Below the pieces are notes generated by a model, which worked only from the letters and a program-made list of their open reading frames with translations, was not told the origin of the DNA and made no database searches. 64,000 nucleotides of DNA from Poseidonibacter parvus. Its GTDB lineage: Bacteria > Campylobacterota > Campylobacteria > Campylobacterales > Arcobacteraceae. Both the position numbers and the translations under genes were made by a program. The stretch's first letter is position 1. Every line of letters starts with the position of its first letter. Positions 17,298 to 26,723 of the stretch are shown here, piece by piece. Location of the stretch: contig NZ_CP019070.1 in NCBI RefSeq assembly GCF_001956695.1, forward strand, positions 1,240,001 to 1,304,000. The letters run 5' to 3'.

Positions 17298-18429
17298 TTT
17301 TGATATATATAAAAGATGAAAAAACAATAATAAGTAATGATATACCAATAGCTAAAAAGAAATGCTGTACACCTAAAAAATCAACAGGCCAATGAAATAT
17401 AATAGGTGAACTAAACTGTCCTAAAAAAATTGCACTTGTGAAATATCCAGAAGTTTTGACTCTTTTTTTTGCACTTGTACGACTTAACATCCAAGCAGTT
17501 ATATTTGTCATCATCAAACCACCACCAAAGCCAAGTAATGGACTTGTTAAAAAGAAATAGTAAGTATGATTTACAAAACCAACACCTGCAAATCCAATAC
17601 CAATAATTGCTAAACCTATAATGTAAATTATAGAGAATGAAAACTTTTGTTTTAACTTTGAAAAAGTAATAGCTCCCAAAGCATTACATAAAAAAGCAAT
17701 TGCAATAATAGTTCCAGCAAAACTTCCACTAGCTTTAAATGTTTCAATTAATAAAAATGGAATTTGAGTAGGTAGTATAAAGAAAATCAACATATAAAAA
17801 AAAGCAAGAAAATATATATAAAACATATTAGAATTAATTTCAATATCTTCATCTTTCTCATCTTTTACTATAACTTCTTTAAGTTGTGTAATAGCAAGAG
17901 GAACAAGTAAAAAACCAATTAAGTATATACCAAAAGAGTAACGCCAAGAAATATCAGATAAAACTCCACCGCCTATTACAAATACAACTCCACCTAAAGC
18001 CATAAAAGCACTTTGATACCCCATAAACTTGTGTCTATCTTGTTCTTTAAAATAATCCCCAATAAGAGAAGTTGATACAATCATTAACGTTGCTACACAT
18101 ACACCAAATAAGGCCCTTGAAAATAAAAGCATTTCGATATCTTGTAAATATAATCCTGCACTTCCTGTTATAGAAAAAGCACTAAGTGCGATAATAACAG
18201 CACGCTTCTTTCCATACTTAAAAATTAAATGTCCAAGAAAAGGTGCTAATATAGCAATAACAAGAGAAGGAATTGTTAACATAAGCCTTGAGTAAAATTC
18301 AATATTTGCTATATCTGTAAAGTACTCTTTTAGATGAGGTAAGGCTGTTACTATTGCAACATTTGACATTGATGTTGTCATTGCAATTAGTAATAAAGTA
18401 AGCATTGTAAGTTTTTTGATATTTTTCAT
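17290..18429 (-). CDS. Major facilitator superfamily transporter
   Basis: A 379-residue membrane protein with about twelve hydrophobic helices. The loop between helices 2 and 3 reads GHLIFKYGKKRAVI, close to the MFS signature, and helix 4 contains SRALFGVCVA as in drug-efflux members. It is somewhat short for the family but complete at both ends. Drug or small-molecule efflux is the usual role; the substrate cannot be inferred. It is separated by about 60 bases from msrA upstream on the same strand. Confidence 0.85.
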   Translation of the reverse strand: MKNIKKLTMLTLLLIAMTTSMSNVAIVTALPHLKEYFTDIANIEFYSRLMLTIPSLVIAILAPFLGHLIFKYGKKRAVIIALSAFSITGSAGLYLQDIEMLLFSRALFGVCVATLMIVSTSLIGDYFKEQDRHKFMGYQSAFMALGGVVFVIGGGVLSDISWRYSFGIYLIGFLLVPLAITQLKEVIVKDEKDEDIEINSNMFYIYFLAFFYMLIFFILPTQIPFLLIETFKASGSFAGTIIAIAFLCNALGAITFSKLKQKFSFSIIYIIGLAIIGIGFAGVGFVNHTYYFFLTSPLLGFGGGLMMTNITAWMLSRTSAKKRVKTSGYFTSAIFLGQFSSPIIFHWPVDFLGVQHFFLAIGISLLIIVFSSFIYIKIK

Positions 18430-18490
18430 TTTTGGATTATAGGGTAAATTTTATTATTTACCCAATATTAAAAGGTCAGTTATAAAAAGA

Positions 18491-19093
18491 TTAGTCAAAA
18501 ATCTTTTTATAAACATGACAATAAGGACTTTTTCCAGTTCTTATATAATAGTTTTGATGATATCCTTCTGCTGCATAAAAAGGAGTGTCTTTTGTACTTT
18601 TAAGTGTAGTTGCCACATCTATACCTTTTGATTTTAAAATATCAATTAGTTTTTCTGTTATTTTCTTTTCTTCTTCATTATTATAAAATACTACAGACAA
18701 ATACTGACTTCCAATATCTGGACCTTGTCCATTTTTTTGTGTTGAGTCATGTATTTCAAAAAATAGCTTTGCTAAACTTTCATAAGAAATTTCACTAGGG
18801 TCATATATAACTTCAACAGTTTCAACATGTCCTGTATCACCTTTTATTACACCATAATAATCAGGGTTTTCTTTATGACCACCCATATATCCACTAATTA
18901 CATCTTTTACACCTGCTTGTTTTTCAAATAAGTGTTCAACTCCCCAAAAACAACCACCTGCAAAATGTGCAGTCTTCATTTTTGTATAGTCAATGTTTTT
19001 ATTTTGTGGAACTACAACTTCTTTACTAAAATTTGTAGAGATAAACGCTAATAGACCAAGAGCTATAATTACTGCATATTTATTAATCTTCAT
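18491..19093 (-). CDS. msrA: Peptide methionine sulfoxide reductase MsrA, exported
   Basis: The 200-residue protein has the MsrA catalytic motif AGGCFWGVE with the reactive Cys48, the GYMGGHKENPDY and GHVETVEVIYDP segments, and EGYHQNYYIRTG near the end. Cys192 (SPYCHV) could be the resolving cysteine. A hydrophobic N-terminus (MKINKYAVIIALGLLAFIST) is a likely signal sequence or anchor, so this form should repair oxidised methionines of periplasmic proteins. It reduces the S-epimer of methionine sulfoxide. It lies between the MFS and APC genes on the same strand. Confidence 0.93.
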   Translation of the reverse strand: MKINKYAVIIALGLLAFISTNFSKEVVVPQNKNIDYTKMKTAHFAGGCFWGVEHLFEKQAGVKDVISGYMGGHKENPDYYGVIKGDTGHVETVEVIYDPSEISYESLAKLFFEIHDSTQKNGQGPDIGSQYLSVVFYNNEEEKKITEKLIDILKSKGIDVATTLKSTKDTPFYAAEGYHQNYYIRTGKSPYCHVYKKIFD

Positions 19094-19141
19094 TTTTTAT
19101 CCTTTTTGTATTTTATATTTTAGTGAAGTTTTGTTTAGTGC

Positions 19142-20440
19142 TTATTTATCAAAAAAGTTCTTTCTAATTATCTTTCCATATATTGCTTCAAATAAAATAG
19201 CAAAAGCTATAAAAGCAAAAAATATCATAATTGCATTTTTATCACTACTGTATGTATGAACTAGTAAAGTAATAAGTGCAAGAAAACTTACTATACAAGA
19301 TAGAAGAACTATTATTCTATTTGCATTTAAGAGCTTATATAGTTTTAAAGCTGCAATATTAACTATAAAGAAAATAAGTAAAAAACTAGCACTTCCTATT
19401 ATTGCTATTTGAGTTAGTTCAATACTGTTTGCAATAATCAAAGAAAAAAACGCAGTTACTAAAATACTAGTACTAGGAATACTTTTTTTCTCTTTATTAA
19501 GTTTTGAAGGAAGCTCGCCTTCTTTTGCTAGTATAAATCCTAGTCTTCCATTGCCATATATAGTTGCATTAATAGCAGAAAAGGTTGCTAATAGTGCAGC
19601 AATAGAAACAATAGTAAAACCAATTTGTCCTAAAGCCGGTTTTGCTGCAATTGCCAAAGCATAATCTTTAGCTTCTAATAATGCACTTTCTTCAACAGTT
19701 CCTACTGTAATTAATGCAATTAGTATATATAGAAAGATAACTATAATAACGCAAGCATAAAAAGCTCTTGGTAAATTTTGCTTAGGATTTTTAATATCTT
19801 CTGCTGCATTAGCAATTAACTCAAAACCTTCATAAGCTACAAAGATAATCATACCAGCAACTAAGATAGAAAAGCTATCGCTCCATTGTGAAGGTGATAA
19901 TCTTTGTGTATCTACATAAGAAAAACTTGATAGAATAATTACTACTAAAAGTACTACTTTAATTACAACTATAATAGTCTCAGACCGACTTACAAAAGAA
20001 GCACTAATTAAGTTAATAAGTAAAGGGAGTATAATAGCAAGAGAAATAAACAAATGCTTACTTAATAAAGTAGACTCTTTGAAAAACAAAACTTCAGCAT
20101 AAGAAGAAAAAGCAACTGCATATAAAGAAATTGTAACAAGATAAGATAACCATAGTATAAAGTTTACAGCTCCTGATAAAAAGTTATGACCAAAAGCATT
20201 ATCTATGAAACTAACTGTCCCACCTTTACTTTGAAATTTTACAGATAGTTTTGCATAAGAGTATGAAGTAAGTAGGGCAACGATTCCTGCAAATAAAAAA
20301 GCAATTAAAGTTGCTCCTTTTGCTAAAGATACAGCTTCACCTAAAACAGCAAAGATTCCACCTCCTACCATTCCTCCTATACCAATTGAAATTGCACCTA
20401 TTAATCCAATTGTTCTTTTGTTATCATTTTCGTTATTCAA
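19142..20440 (-). CDS. APC-superfamily amino acid permease
   Basis: A 432-residue protein with twelve or so membrane helices. The N-terminal helix carries the substrate-binding signature IGIGGMVGGGIFAVLGE, and helix 6 contains IFVAYEGFELIANAAEDIKNP, both hallmarks of APC permeases. It probably imports an amino acid or related amine by proton coupling; specificity is not evident. It diverges from the AAA ATPase gene, and the shared 150-bp promoter region is full of repeated AGTATT/AATACT motifs. Confidence 0.88.
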   Translation of the reverse strand: MNNENDNKRTIGLIGAISIGIGGMVGGGIFAVLGEAVSLAKGATLIAFLFAGIVALLTSYSYAKLSVKFQSKGGTVSFIDNAFGHNFLSGAVNFILWLSYLVTISLYAVAFSSYAEVLFFKESTLLSKHLFISLAIILPLLINLISASFVSRSETIIVVIKVVLLVVIILSSFSYVDTQRLSPSQWSDSFSILVAGMIIFVAYEGFELIANAAEDIKNPKQNLPRAFYACVIIVIFLYILIALITVGTVEESALLEAKDYALAIAAKPALGQIGFTIVSIAALLATFSAINATIYGNGRLGFILAKEGELPSKLNKEKKSIPSTSILVTAFFSLIIANSIELTQIAIIGSASFLLIFFIVNIAALKLYKLLNANRIIVLLSCIVSFLALITLLVHTYSSDKNAIMIFFAFIAFAILFEAIYGKIIRKNFFDK

Positions 20441-20575
20441 GTACTTACCTTAGTATTTTTAAAATATTATAGTATAAATATTTAGTATTTAAAATAAAAT
20501 ACTTTTAATATGTAATTAATATAAGCAATGATAAAATACTAAAAGTACTAAAAAATAAATACTGATAAAAGTATT
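20440..20575. promoter_or_regulatory. Divergent promoter region with repeated AGTATT/AATACT motifs
   Basis: AGTATT occurs at 20452, 20484 and 20570, AATACT at 20498, 20535 and 20558, and the palindromic variant AGTACT at 20440 and 20544. Eight copies in about 140 bases between two divergent genes is more than I would expect even at this AT content, and may be an operator array. Confidence 0.35.
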
Positions 20576-20590
20576 AAAAAAAGGCATAAA

Positions 20591-21691
20591 ATGAAATCAC
20601 CATTTCCTTATGAGATAATAGCAGATAGTAAAACATTCTATGGAAGAGTAGAAGAGATAGAAAAAATAAACGATTTTATTAAAACTTCAAACAATATATT
20701 AATACACTCAAAAAGAAGAATGGGTAAATCAACTTTAATACAAGAAGTACTAAGACGTAATAGTAATGAGTATACTTGCATATATTGTGACATCTTTGAT
20801 ATTACTTCAAAAGAAGATTTTATAAAGTTACTATTAAAGGGCATATCAAACATAGAAGAGAGTGATTTCAAAGTAATGTATAAAAAATTTAGTGAGATGT
20901 TTAAACGTGTAAGAGTAGAACCATCATTTGATCCTAATACTTCAAAATTCTCATTAAGACCAATAGTAGCAACACTTTCTTTTGATGAGATGATAGAAGA
21001 CTTCTTTTTAGCACTAGAGGAAATATCAAAAGATAAGCAAGTAGTATTTGCAATAGATGAGTTTCAACAAATATCACTAATAACAGATATAAAGCTAGAT
21101 GCGCTATTAAGAAAGTATATACAAACACTGCAAAATGTATCATGGATATTCTTAGGTTCAAAAAGACATTTATTAACTTCACTGTTTGAATACAAAGCAC
21201 CACTATATGAAATGGCAACGCATTTAGAATTACAACCTTTAGCTTTAGAAGAAGTATATACATATACAAAGAAACATATAAATATATCAAAAGAGTTAAT
21301 GTCTTATATATATGAAGTATCTGATAGTGAAACAAAACTCTTACAAAACATATGTCATATCTTATGGTTAGAAAAGAAAAATGAGGAAATTAGTAAAGAG
21401 TATATCGATGAGGTTGTAAAACAAATTGTAAATTCTAAAGATTCAAGTTATAGATTAATATATGATATGTTAAACAATAATCAAAAGATTGCACTAAAAA
21501 TATTATCAAAATATAAAAAGAAAATATATACACAAGATGTACTTAATGAATTTAATATAAAGAAGCAAACTTTACAATCAGCAATAAAGGCACTATTTGA
21601 AAAAGAGATATGTGATAAAAATGATGATGTAATATATATTCCAGATAGAACATTTGAATTGTGGTTACAAAAAACATTTACTAGAATCTAA
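20591..21691 (+). CDS. AAA+/archaeal-type ATPase
   Basis: A 366-residue ATP-binding protein. FYGRVEEIEKI at the N-terminus is typical of STAND/archaeal ATPases. The Walker A motif is HSKRRMGKST (residues 39-48), and Walker B is VVFAIDEFQQI near residue 155. The last 80 residues look like a winged-helix domain (QDVLNEFNIKKQTLQSAIKALFEKEI). Proteins of this kind are often stand-alone genes in variable loci, sometimes linked to a PD-(D/E)XK nuclease-like partner; none is adjacent, although a DUF234 protein lies at 54 kb. Function unknown. Confidence 0.8.
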   Translation: MKSPFPYEIIADSKTFYGRVEEIEKINDFIKTSNNILIHSKRRMGKSTLIQEVLRRNSNEYTCIYCDIFDITSKEDFIKLLLKGISNIEESDFKVMYKKFSEMFKRVRVEPSFDPNTSKFSLRPIVATLSFDEMIEDFFLALEEISKDKQVVFAIDEFQQISLITDIKLDALLRKYIQTLQNVSWIFLGSKRHLLTSLFEYKAPLYEMATHLELQPLALEEVYTYTKKHINISKELMSYIYEVSDSETKLLQNICHILWLEKKNEEISKEYIDEVVKQIVNSKDSSYRLIYDMLNNNQKIALKILSKYKKKIYTQDVLNEFNIKKQTLQSAIKALFEKEICDKNDDVIYIPDRTFELWLQKTFTRI

Positions 21692-21837
21692 AAAAATTGC
21701 AGAAGAAGTGTCTAAATAATAATCACTATTATGCATAAAATTTGTAACTTTTGTATATATTATATAAATAAATAAGCTGTTTTTACAGATTTTTTACATA
21801 GAATATAACAAATTGTTAAAATACAAAAGGAGATTCA

Positions 21838-22953
21838 ATGAAGAAAATGTTAAGTATTGCACTTGCATCTGCATTAACTTGTGGTGTTGTAATGGCAAAA
21901 GAGATTAAAGTAGGGGCAGTTATGCCAATGTCTGGACCAATAGCTGCTTATGGTCAAGTAACTCACTTAGGTTTAGAACTTGCAAATAAATTACAACCAA
22001 CTTTAGCAAATGGTGATACTGTTAAATTAGTATTATTAGATAACAAAGGTGATAAAGTTGAAACTGCAACTGCTACAACTAGACTTATCTCTTCTGATAA
22101 AGTTGTTGCTATTTTAGGTGCTTTAACTTCTACAAATACTGCGCAAACAATTGCTATTGCTGATAAGAAAAAAATTCCAGTAATCGCTTCTGTTGCTACA
22201 AATGATAAATTAACTGCTAAGAGAACTTTTGCAAATAGAGTTTGTTTTACAGATAGTTTCCAAGGTGAAGTTGTTGCAAACTTTGCTATTGAATCAGGTT
22301 ATAAAACTGCTGTTGTTGTAATTGATCAAGCACAAGTTTATTCTTTAGGTCTTTCAAAAGCATTCCAAAAAGCTTTTAAAGCTAAAGGTGGAAAAATTGT
22401 TAAAAAAATCAAAGTTACTTCAGGTGATAAAGACTTTAAAGCTGTAGTTTCTCAAATTAAGAAAATTAATCCAGACTTTATGTTTATGCCTTTATATCAC
22501 CCAGAAGCTTCTATGATTGCTAGACAATCTAAGCAATTAGGTTTAGATAAACCAATGTTCTCAGGTGACGGTGTTGCAAATCAAACATTTATTGATTTAG
22601 GTGGAAAATCTGTTGAAGGATATATGTTTACAGACTTCTTTGATTACAAAAACCCTCCATCAAAAACTTCAGCTGATTTCGTAGCTTTCCACGAAAAAGA
22701 AACAGGAAATGCTGAAATGAATTCATTTACTGCTTTAGGTGCTGATACTTATAATGTATTAATTGCAGCAATGAATAAATGTGAAGACCCAACAAACTCT
22801 GTTTGTATTAATAATGAAATTAAAAAAACAGTTGATTTTGATGGTGTTTCAGGAAAAATTTCTATTAATAGTGAAGGAAATGCAACAAGATCTGCAGTTA
22901 TTAAAGAAATTAAAGATGGTAAAGCTGGATTTAAAGCGACAGTTAACCCATAA
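21838..22953 (+). CDS. Branched-chain amino acid ABC transporter, periplasmic binding protein
   Basis: The 371-residue protein begins with a Sec signal peptide (MKKMLSIALASALTCGVVMA). It continues with the LivJ/LivK-type periplasmic-binding fold: EIKVGAVMPMSGPIAAYGQ, ILGALTSTNTAQTIAIADK and PDFMFMPLYHPEA. A strong AAAAGGAG ribosome-binding site precedes the ATG. It is the first gene of the liv cluster and is followed by a strong terminator, which should give it more transcript than the membrane and ATPase genes. Ligand is probably Leu/Ile/Val or another neutral amino acid. Confidence 0.92.
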   Translation: MKKMLSIALASALTCGVVMAKEIKVGAVMPMSGPIAAYGQVTHLGLELANKLQPTLANGDTVKLVLLDNKGDKVETATATTRLISSDKVVAILGALTSTNTAQTIAIADKKKIPVIASVATNDKLTAKRTFANRVCFTDSFQGEVVANFAIESGYKTAVVVIDQAQVYSLGLSKAFQKAFKAKGGKIVKKIKVTSGDKDFKAVVSQIKKINPDFMFMPLYHPEASMIARQSKQLGLDKPMFSGDGVANQTFIDLGGKSVEGYMFTDFFDYKNPPSKTSADFVAFHEKETGNAEMNSFTALGADTYNVLIAAMNKCEDPTNSVCINNEIKKTVDFDGVSGKISINSEGNATRSAVIKEIKDGKAGFKATVNP

Positions 22954-22970
22954 TAAAAATATAAATATAG

Positions 22971-23005
22971 AAAAAATCTAGCAAGAAATTGCTAGATTTT
23001 TTTTT
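22971..23005 (+). terminator. Terminator between binding-protein gene and livH
   Basis: TCTAGCAA and TTGCTAGA, with A/T extensions, form a stem of about 14 bp closed by GAAA and followed by a T run. Being inside the operon, it probably acts as a partial terminator that keeps binding protein in excess over permease. Confidence 0.85.
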
Positions 23006-23074
23006 GTAATAGTAAAAGTAATAATGTTGTTTTTACTATTAGAAAAGAAGTTTGTAAAAAAATCAGGAGATTTA

Positions 23075-23971
23075 ATGGATTTATTAACATTAATGCAACA
23101 ACTAGTAAACGGATTCTCTTTAGGATCTATGTACGCTTTAATTGCAATTGGTTATACAATGGTATACGGAGTGCTTAGGCTTATTAACTTTGCACATGGT
23201 GATATTATGATGGTTGGTGCCTTTTTAGGTTATACATTTATGGCAGTATTTGAATTGTCTTTCCCTGTTACAATGTTATTATCAATTGTAATAGCTGCAC
23301 TTTTAGGGGTGCTTATGGACAAGATTGCATATAAGCCTTTAAGAGAAGCTCCAAAAATTTCATTACTTATTACTGCAATTGGTATTTCATTTTTTCTAGA
23401 AAATACATTTACAGTTTTTGCTGGTGGAACTCCAAGAGCTTTTCCAGTTCCTGAGTATATGGAAAAAATATTTGATGTTTCAGGTGTAGTATTTTCAGTA
23501 GCATCTATTACTGTTCCAATTGTTACATTAGGATTATTACTAGGTATTTTGTATATATTATATAAAACAAAATATGGAATGGCAATTAGAGCTTTATCAT
23601 TTGATATTAAAACTGTAAATTTAATGGGTATTGATGCAAATAGAATTATTGCAATTGTATTTGGATTGGGTTCTGCTCTTGCTGCTGTTGGTGGTTTATT
23701 TTGGGCAGTTAATTACCCTAGTGTTGAACCAATGATGGGAGTTTTAGTAGGACTTAAAGCCTTTGCAGCAGCTGTTGTTGGGGGTATTGGTTCAGTTACA
23801 GGGGCTGTTATAGGTGGATTTATTATTGGGTTTACTGAAGTTGTATTTATTGCTTTTTGGCCAGAACTTGGTGGTTATAAAGATGCCTTTGCATTTATTT
23901 TATTAATATTTGTATTACTTTTTAAACCAACTGGAATAATGGGTGAAGACCTTGAAAAGAGTAGGTTCTAA
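23075..23971 (+). CDS. livH: Branched-chain amino acid ABC transporter permease LivH
   Basis: From the ATG at 23075, with AGGAGA seven bases or so upstream, the protein has 298 residues, the normal LivH length. An earlier in-frame start at 23024 lacks a ribosome-binding site and adds a charged leader, so I reject it. Motifs include SLGSMYALIAIGYTMVYGVLRLINFAHGD near the start, which is highly conserved, and AAVVGGIGSVTGAVIGG near the end, the ATPase-contact region. About eight membrane helices. It pairs with LivM. Confidence 0.94.
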   Translation: MDLLTLMQQLVNGFSLGSMYALIAIGYTMVYGVLRLINFAHGDIMMVGAFLGYTFMAVFELSFPVTMLLSIVIAALLGVLMDKIAYKPLREAPKISLLITAIGISFFLENTFTVFAGGTPRAFPVPEYMEKIFDVSGVVFSVASITVPIVTLGLLLGILYILYKTKYGMAIRALSFDIKTVNLMGIDANRIIAIVFGLGSALAAVGGLFWAVNYPSVEPMMGVLVGLKAFAAAVVGGIGSVTGAVIGGFIIGFTEVVFIAFWPELGGYKDAFAFILLIFVLLFKPTGIMGEDLEKSRF

Positions 23972-23972
23972 T

Positions 23973-25013
23973 ATGATTGAAGATAAAATATTTACTAAAC
24001 AAAGATTAATTAATCTAGCAATTATAGTAACTGCTATTTGGTTTACGTGGTTTGCACAGGTTACTTTTGATGAATATACAGTAAGAATTATAAATAATGT
24101 TGCAATTTTTATTATTCTTGCAGTTTCGTATAACCTTATTAATGGTGTTACTGGTCAGTTTTCTCTTGAACCAAATGGATTTGTTGCTATTGGTGCATAT
24201 GTTACTTCTATTTTGATTGTTGATGCTGATACGATGCTTTATCAATATGATATTGAAGACCCATCAGCTTGGGTTTTAGCTATGCAAGCAGATTTTGCAT
24301 GGGCATTATTATTTGCAGGTATTATCTCAGCGTTGGTTGCTTTATCTTTATCTTTTCCTGTATTTAGAGTAAGAGGAGATTATCTTGCAATTGTAACATT
24401 AGGATTTGGTTTTATTATTAAAATTTTAGCTATTAATAATCCTCAAATCACAAATGGTTCTTTAGGTATAAATGATATTCCTGAATATTCAAACCTTTAT
24501 TGGACAGGCGGTATTGCTATATTTACTGTTCTTGCTATTTTAAATATTATCTATTCAAAATATGGACGGGCTATGAAAGCTGTTAGGGACGATGAAGATG
24601 CCGCAACTGCAATGGGTGTTAATACTTTTAAGATTAAAACTTTAGCGTTTTCTACTTCAGCTTTTTTTGAAGGTGTTGGAGGTGGTTTATTAGCTGCATT
24701 ATTAACATCTATATCACCAGATTTATTTACATTCTTCTTAACATTCCAATTACTAATTATTATTGTATTAGGTGGATTAGGAAGTACAACAGGTGCAATA
24801 TTAGGAACTATTTTTGTAATGGCAGGTTTAGAATATATGAGATTCTTAGATGAACCTATGAGTTTTATGGGAATAGAAACAGAAGGAACACCTGGAATGA
24901 GAATGGTTGTATTCTCACTTATTTTAATTCTTGTAATGCTTTTTGCAAGAGAAGGATTAACAGGTAAAAAAGAATTAAAAGACTTCTTCAAAAAGAAAAA
25001 GGCTGACAAATGA
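23973..25013 (+). CDS. livM: Branched-chain amino acid ABC transporter permease LivM
   Basis: The ATG at 23973 lies one base after the livH stop and gives 346 residues; a longer reading from 23943 would run inside livH. The protein shows the LivM pattern with membrane helices, the FRVRGDYLAIVTLGFG segment, GRAMKAVRDDEDAATAMGVN as the ATPase-contact loop, and LLIIIVLGGLGSTTGA. It forms the transmembrane pore with LivH. Its stop overlaps the livG start (ATGA), which indicates translational coupling. Confidence 0.94.
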   Translation: MIEDKIFTKQRLINLAIIVTAIWFTWFAQVTFDEYTVRIINNVAIFIILAVSYNLINGVTGQFSLEPNGFVAIGAYVTSILIVDADTMLYQYDIEDPSAWVLAMQADFAWALLFAGIISALVALSLSFPVFRVRGDYLAIVTLGFGFIIKILAINNPQITNGSLGINDIPEYSNLYWTGGIAIFTVLAILNIIYSKYGRAMKAVRDDEDAATAMGVNTFKIKTLAFSTSAFFEGVGGGLLAALLTSISPDLFTFFLTFQLLIIIVLGGLGSTTGAILGTIFVMAGLEYMRFLDEPMSFMGIETEGTPGMRMVVFSLILILVMLFAREGLTGKKELKDFFKKKKADK

Positions 25014-25777
25014 TATTAGAAGTATGTAATGTTACTAAAAAGTTTGGTGGAGTAACTGCCATTAAGGACACATCTTTTAGTGTAAAAGCAAAAGAAATAT
25101 ATGGTCTTATTGGTCCAAATGGTGCTGGTAAAACTACAATGTTTAATATTATTACTGGAAATTATGAACCTACAGAAGGTGATATTAAATTTCATGGACA
25201 AAAAATAAATGGAATAAAACCATATAAAATTGTTCATCGTGGAATTGCAAGAACTTTCCAAAATATTAGACTTTTTACATCAATGACAGTATTAGATAAT
25301 ATTTTAATTGGATTTGATTATCAAGCATCATATACTTATCTAGAAACTATTTTTAGATTGCCTAGATTTTTCAAAGAAGAAAGACGTGTTAAACAAAGAG
25401 CTTTTGAAATCATGGAAGTACTTGGCATAGCAGAGTATGCAGATGAATTAGCAACTTCACTTTCTTATGGACAACAAAGAAAAGTAGAGATTGCTCGTGC
25501 ACTTGCTGCAAATCCTCAACTTTTACTTTTAGATGAACCAGCAGCTGGTATGAATCCACAAGAAACACATGAGCTTGCAGAATTATTCTTTAAAATAAGA
25601 GATGAATTTGATATTACTATTTTATTAATTGAACATGATATGAAGTTTGTAAATAAACTATGTGATAGAGTTATGGTTTTAGATTATGGAAAAACGATTT
25701 TTGAAGGTGATATTAAAGATGCTATTAAAGATGAAGAAGTAATAAAAGCCTACCTAGGAGATTTTAAACATGCTTAA
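25010..25777 (+). CDS. livG: Branched-chain amino acid ABC transporter ATPase LivG
   Basis: A 255-residue ABC ATPase with Walker A GPNGAGKTT at residues 35-43, the signature LSYGQQRKVEIARAL, and Walker B LLLLDEPAAGMNP, all in LivG form. The ARTFQNIRLFTSMTVLDN stretch after Walker A is typical of LivG rather than LivF. It powers uptake with LivF on the cytoplasmic side. Overlaps livM by four bases and livF by eight. Confidence 0.95.
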   Translation: MILEVCNVTKKFGGVTAIKDTSFSVKAKEIYGLIGPNGAGKTTMFNIITGNYEPTEGDIKFHGQKINGIKPYKIVHRGIARTFQNIRLFTSMTVLDNILIGFDYQASYTYLETIFRLPRFFKEERRVKQRAFEIMEVLGIAEYADELATSLSYGQQRKVEIARALAANPQLLLLDEPAAGMNPQETHELAELFFKIRDEFDITILLIEHDMKFVNKLCDRVMVLDYGKTIFEGDIKDAIKDEEVIKAYLGDFKHA

Positions 25778-26465
25778 AGTTAAAAATTTAGAAGTATTTT
25801 ACGGACTTATCAAAGGTGTTAAAGATGTAAACTTTGAAGTTAAAGAAGGTCAAATTGTTTCATTAATTGGATCTAATGGTGCTGGTAAAACTTCGACTTT
25901 ACAATCAATTGTAAATGATGTTAAGAAAAATGGTGAAATCACATTTAGAAATGAAGATATTTCTAAAATGAAAACTCATACAATTATTCAAAATGATATA
26001 GCGCTTGTTCCTGAGGGAAGAAGATGTTTTCAAAACTTAACAATTGAAGAAAACCTCAGAATGGGTGCTTTTAACAATGATGACAAATATGAAGAGCTTC
26101 AAGAAGAGATGTTTAAACTTTTTCCAAGACTTGTTGCTAAGAAAGGTCAATTAGCAGGAACAATGAGTGGAGGGGAGCAACAAATGCTTGCAATTGCAAG
26201 AGCTTTAATGTCAAGCCCAAAACTTTTAATGCTTGATGAACCATCTTTAGGATTAGCTCCTAAAATTATTGGTGAACTTTTTGAAACAATCGTACGACTA
26301 AAAGAAGAGGGTATAACTATTTTATTAGTTGAACAAAATGCTTTTGCTGCTTTAGAAGTATCTGATTATGCTTATGTACTTGAAAATGGTGTAGTTGCAC
26401 TTGAAGGACCAGGATCTGAGCTTATTGATTCTGATGAAATTAGAGCTAAATACTTAGGTGCTTAA
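25770..26465 (+). CDS. livF: Branched-chain amino acid ABC transporter ATPase LivF
   Basis: A 231-residue ABC ATPase with Walker A GSNGAGKTS at residues 34-42, ALVPEGRRCFQNLTIEENL, signature MSGGEQQMLAIARAL, and Walker B LLMLDEPSLGLAP, which is the LivF-specific form. It starts inside the end of livG and closes the operon, followed by a clear terminator. Confidence 0.95.
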   Translation: MLKVKNLEVFYGLIKGVKDVNFEVKEGQIVSLIGSNGAGKTSTLQSIVNDVKKNGEITFRNEDISKMKTHTIIQNDIALVPEGRRCFQNLTIEENLRMGAFNNDDKYEELQEEMFKLFPRLVAKKGQLAGTMSGGEQQMLAIARALMSSPKLLMLDEPSLGLAPKIIGELFETIVRLKEEGITILLVEQNAFAALEVSDYAYVLENGVVALEGPGSELIDSDEIRAKYLGA

Positions 26466-26481
26466 TACTCTAATATAGATA

Positions 26482-26518
26482 ATAGATAGTATTTTTATAC
26501 TATCTATCTACTTTTTTT
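26482..26518 (+). terminator. liv operon terminator
   Basis: ATAGATAGTAT at 26482-26492 pairs perfectly with ATACTATCTAT at 26497-26507 and is followed by a run of seven T residues at 26512-26518. Confidence 0.85.
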
Positions 26519-26531
26519 GATTTAATTTATA

Positions 26532-26630
26532 ATTGATTAACGTTTAACCATTATAATAGATTATATAAATATAAAATAGGATTTTAATATATGTTATTAA
26601 TGCAATTAGAAGCAAGAGAAAAGTTTTCAT
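26532..26630 (+). repeat. Left direct repeat: copy of the TerB-like gene promoter and first codons
   Basis: The segment matches 38742-38843 in the same orientation. The last 75 bases or so, from ATAAAATAGGATTTTAATAT through the first 13 codons of the TerB-like gene, are nearly identical. The first part (ATTGATTAAC, then a TATAATAGA element) is recognisably similar but diverged. Similarity stops abruptly at codon 13 or 14. The two copies bracket the two-component system and the giant lipoprotein gene. Confidence 0.85.
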
Positions 26631-26668
26631 TGGATTTAATACTATCTATACTTCTTAATAACTTTTAA
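26591..26668 (+). pseudogene. Truncated copy of the TerB-like gene start
   Basis: The ATG at 26591 opens MLLMQLEAREKFS, identical in protein to the first 13 residues of the gene at 38804, and then diverges into an unrelated 12-residue tail ending at TAA 26666-26668. It retains the same upstream AATAGGA ribosome-binding site, so a 25-residue peptide could be made, but it is best read as a leftover from duplication or insertion. Confidence 0.8.
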
Positions 26669-26723
26669 TATATTTATTACTTTTTTAATTATATAATGAT
26701 TTATATATCTATAAAGAAAATTA

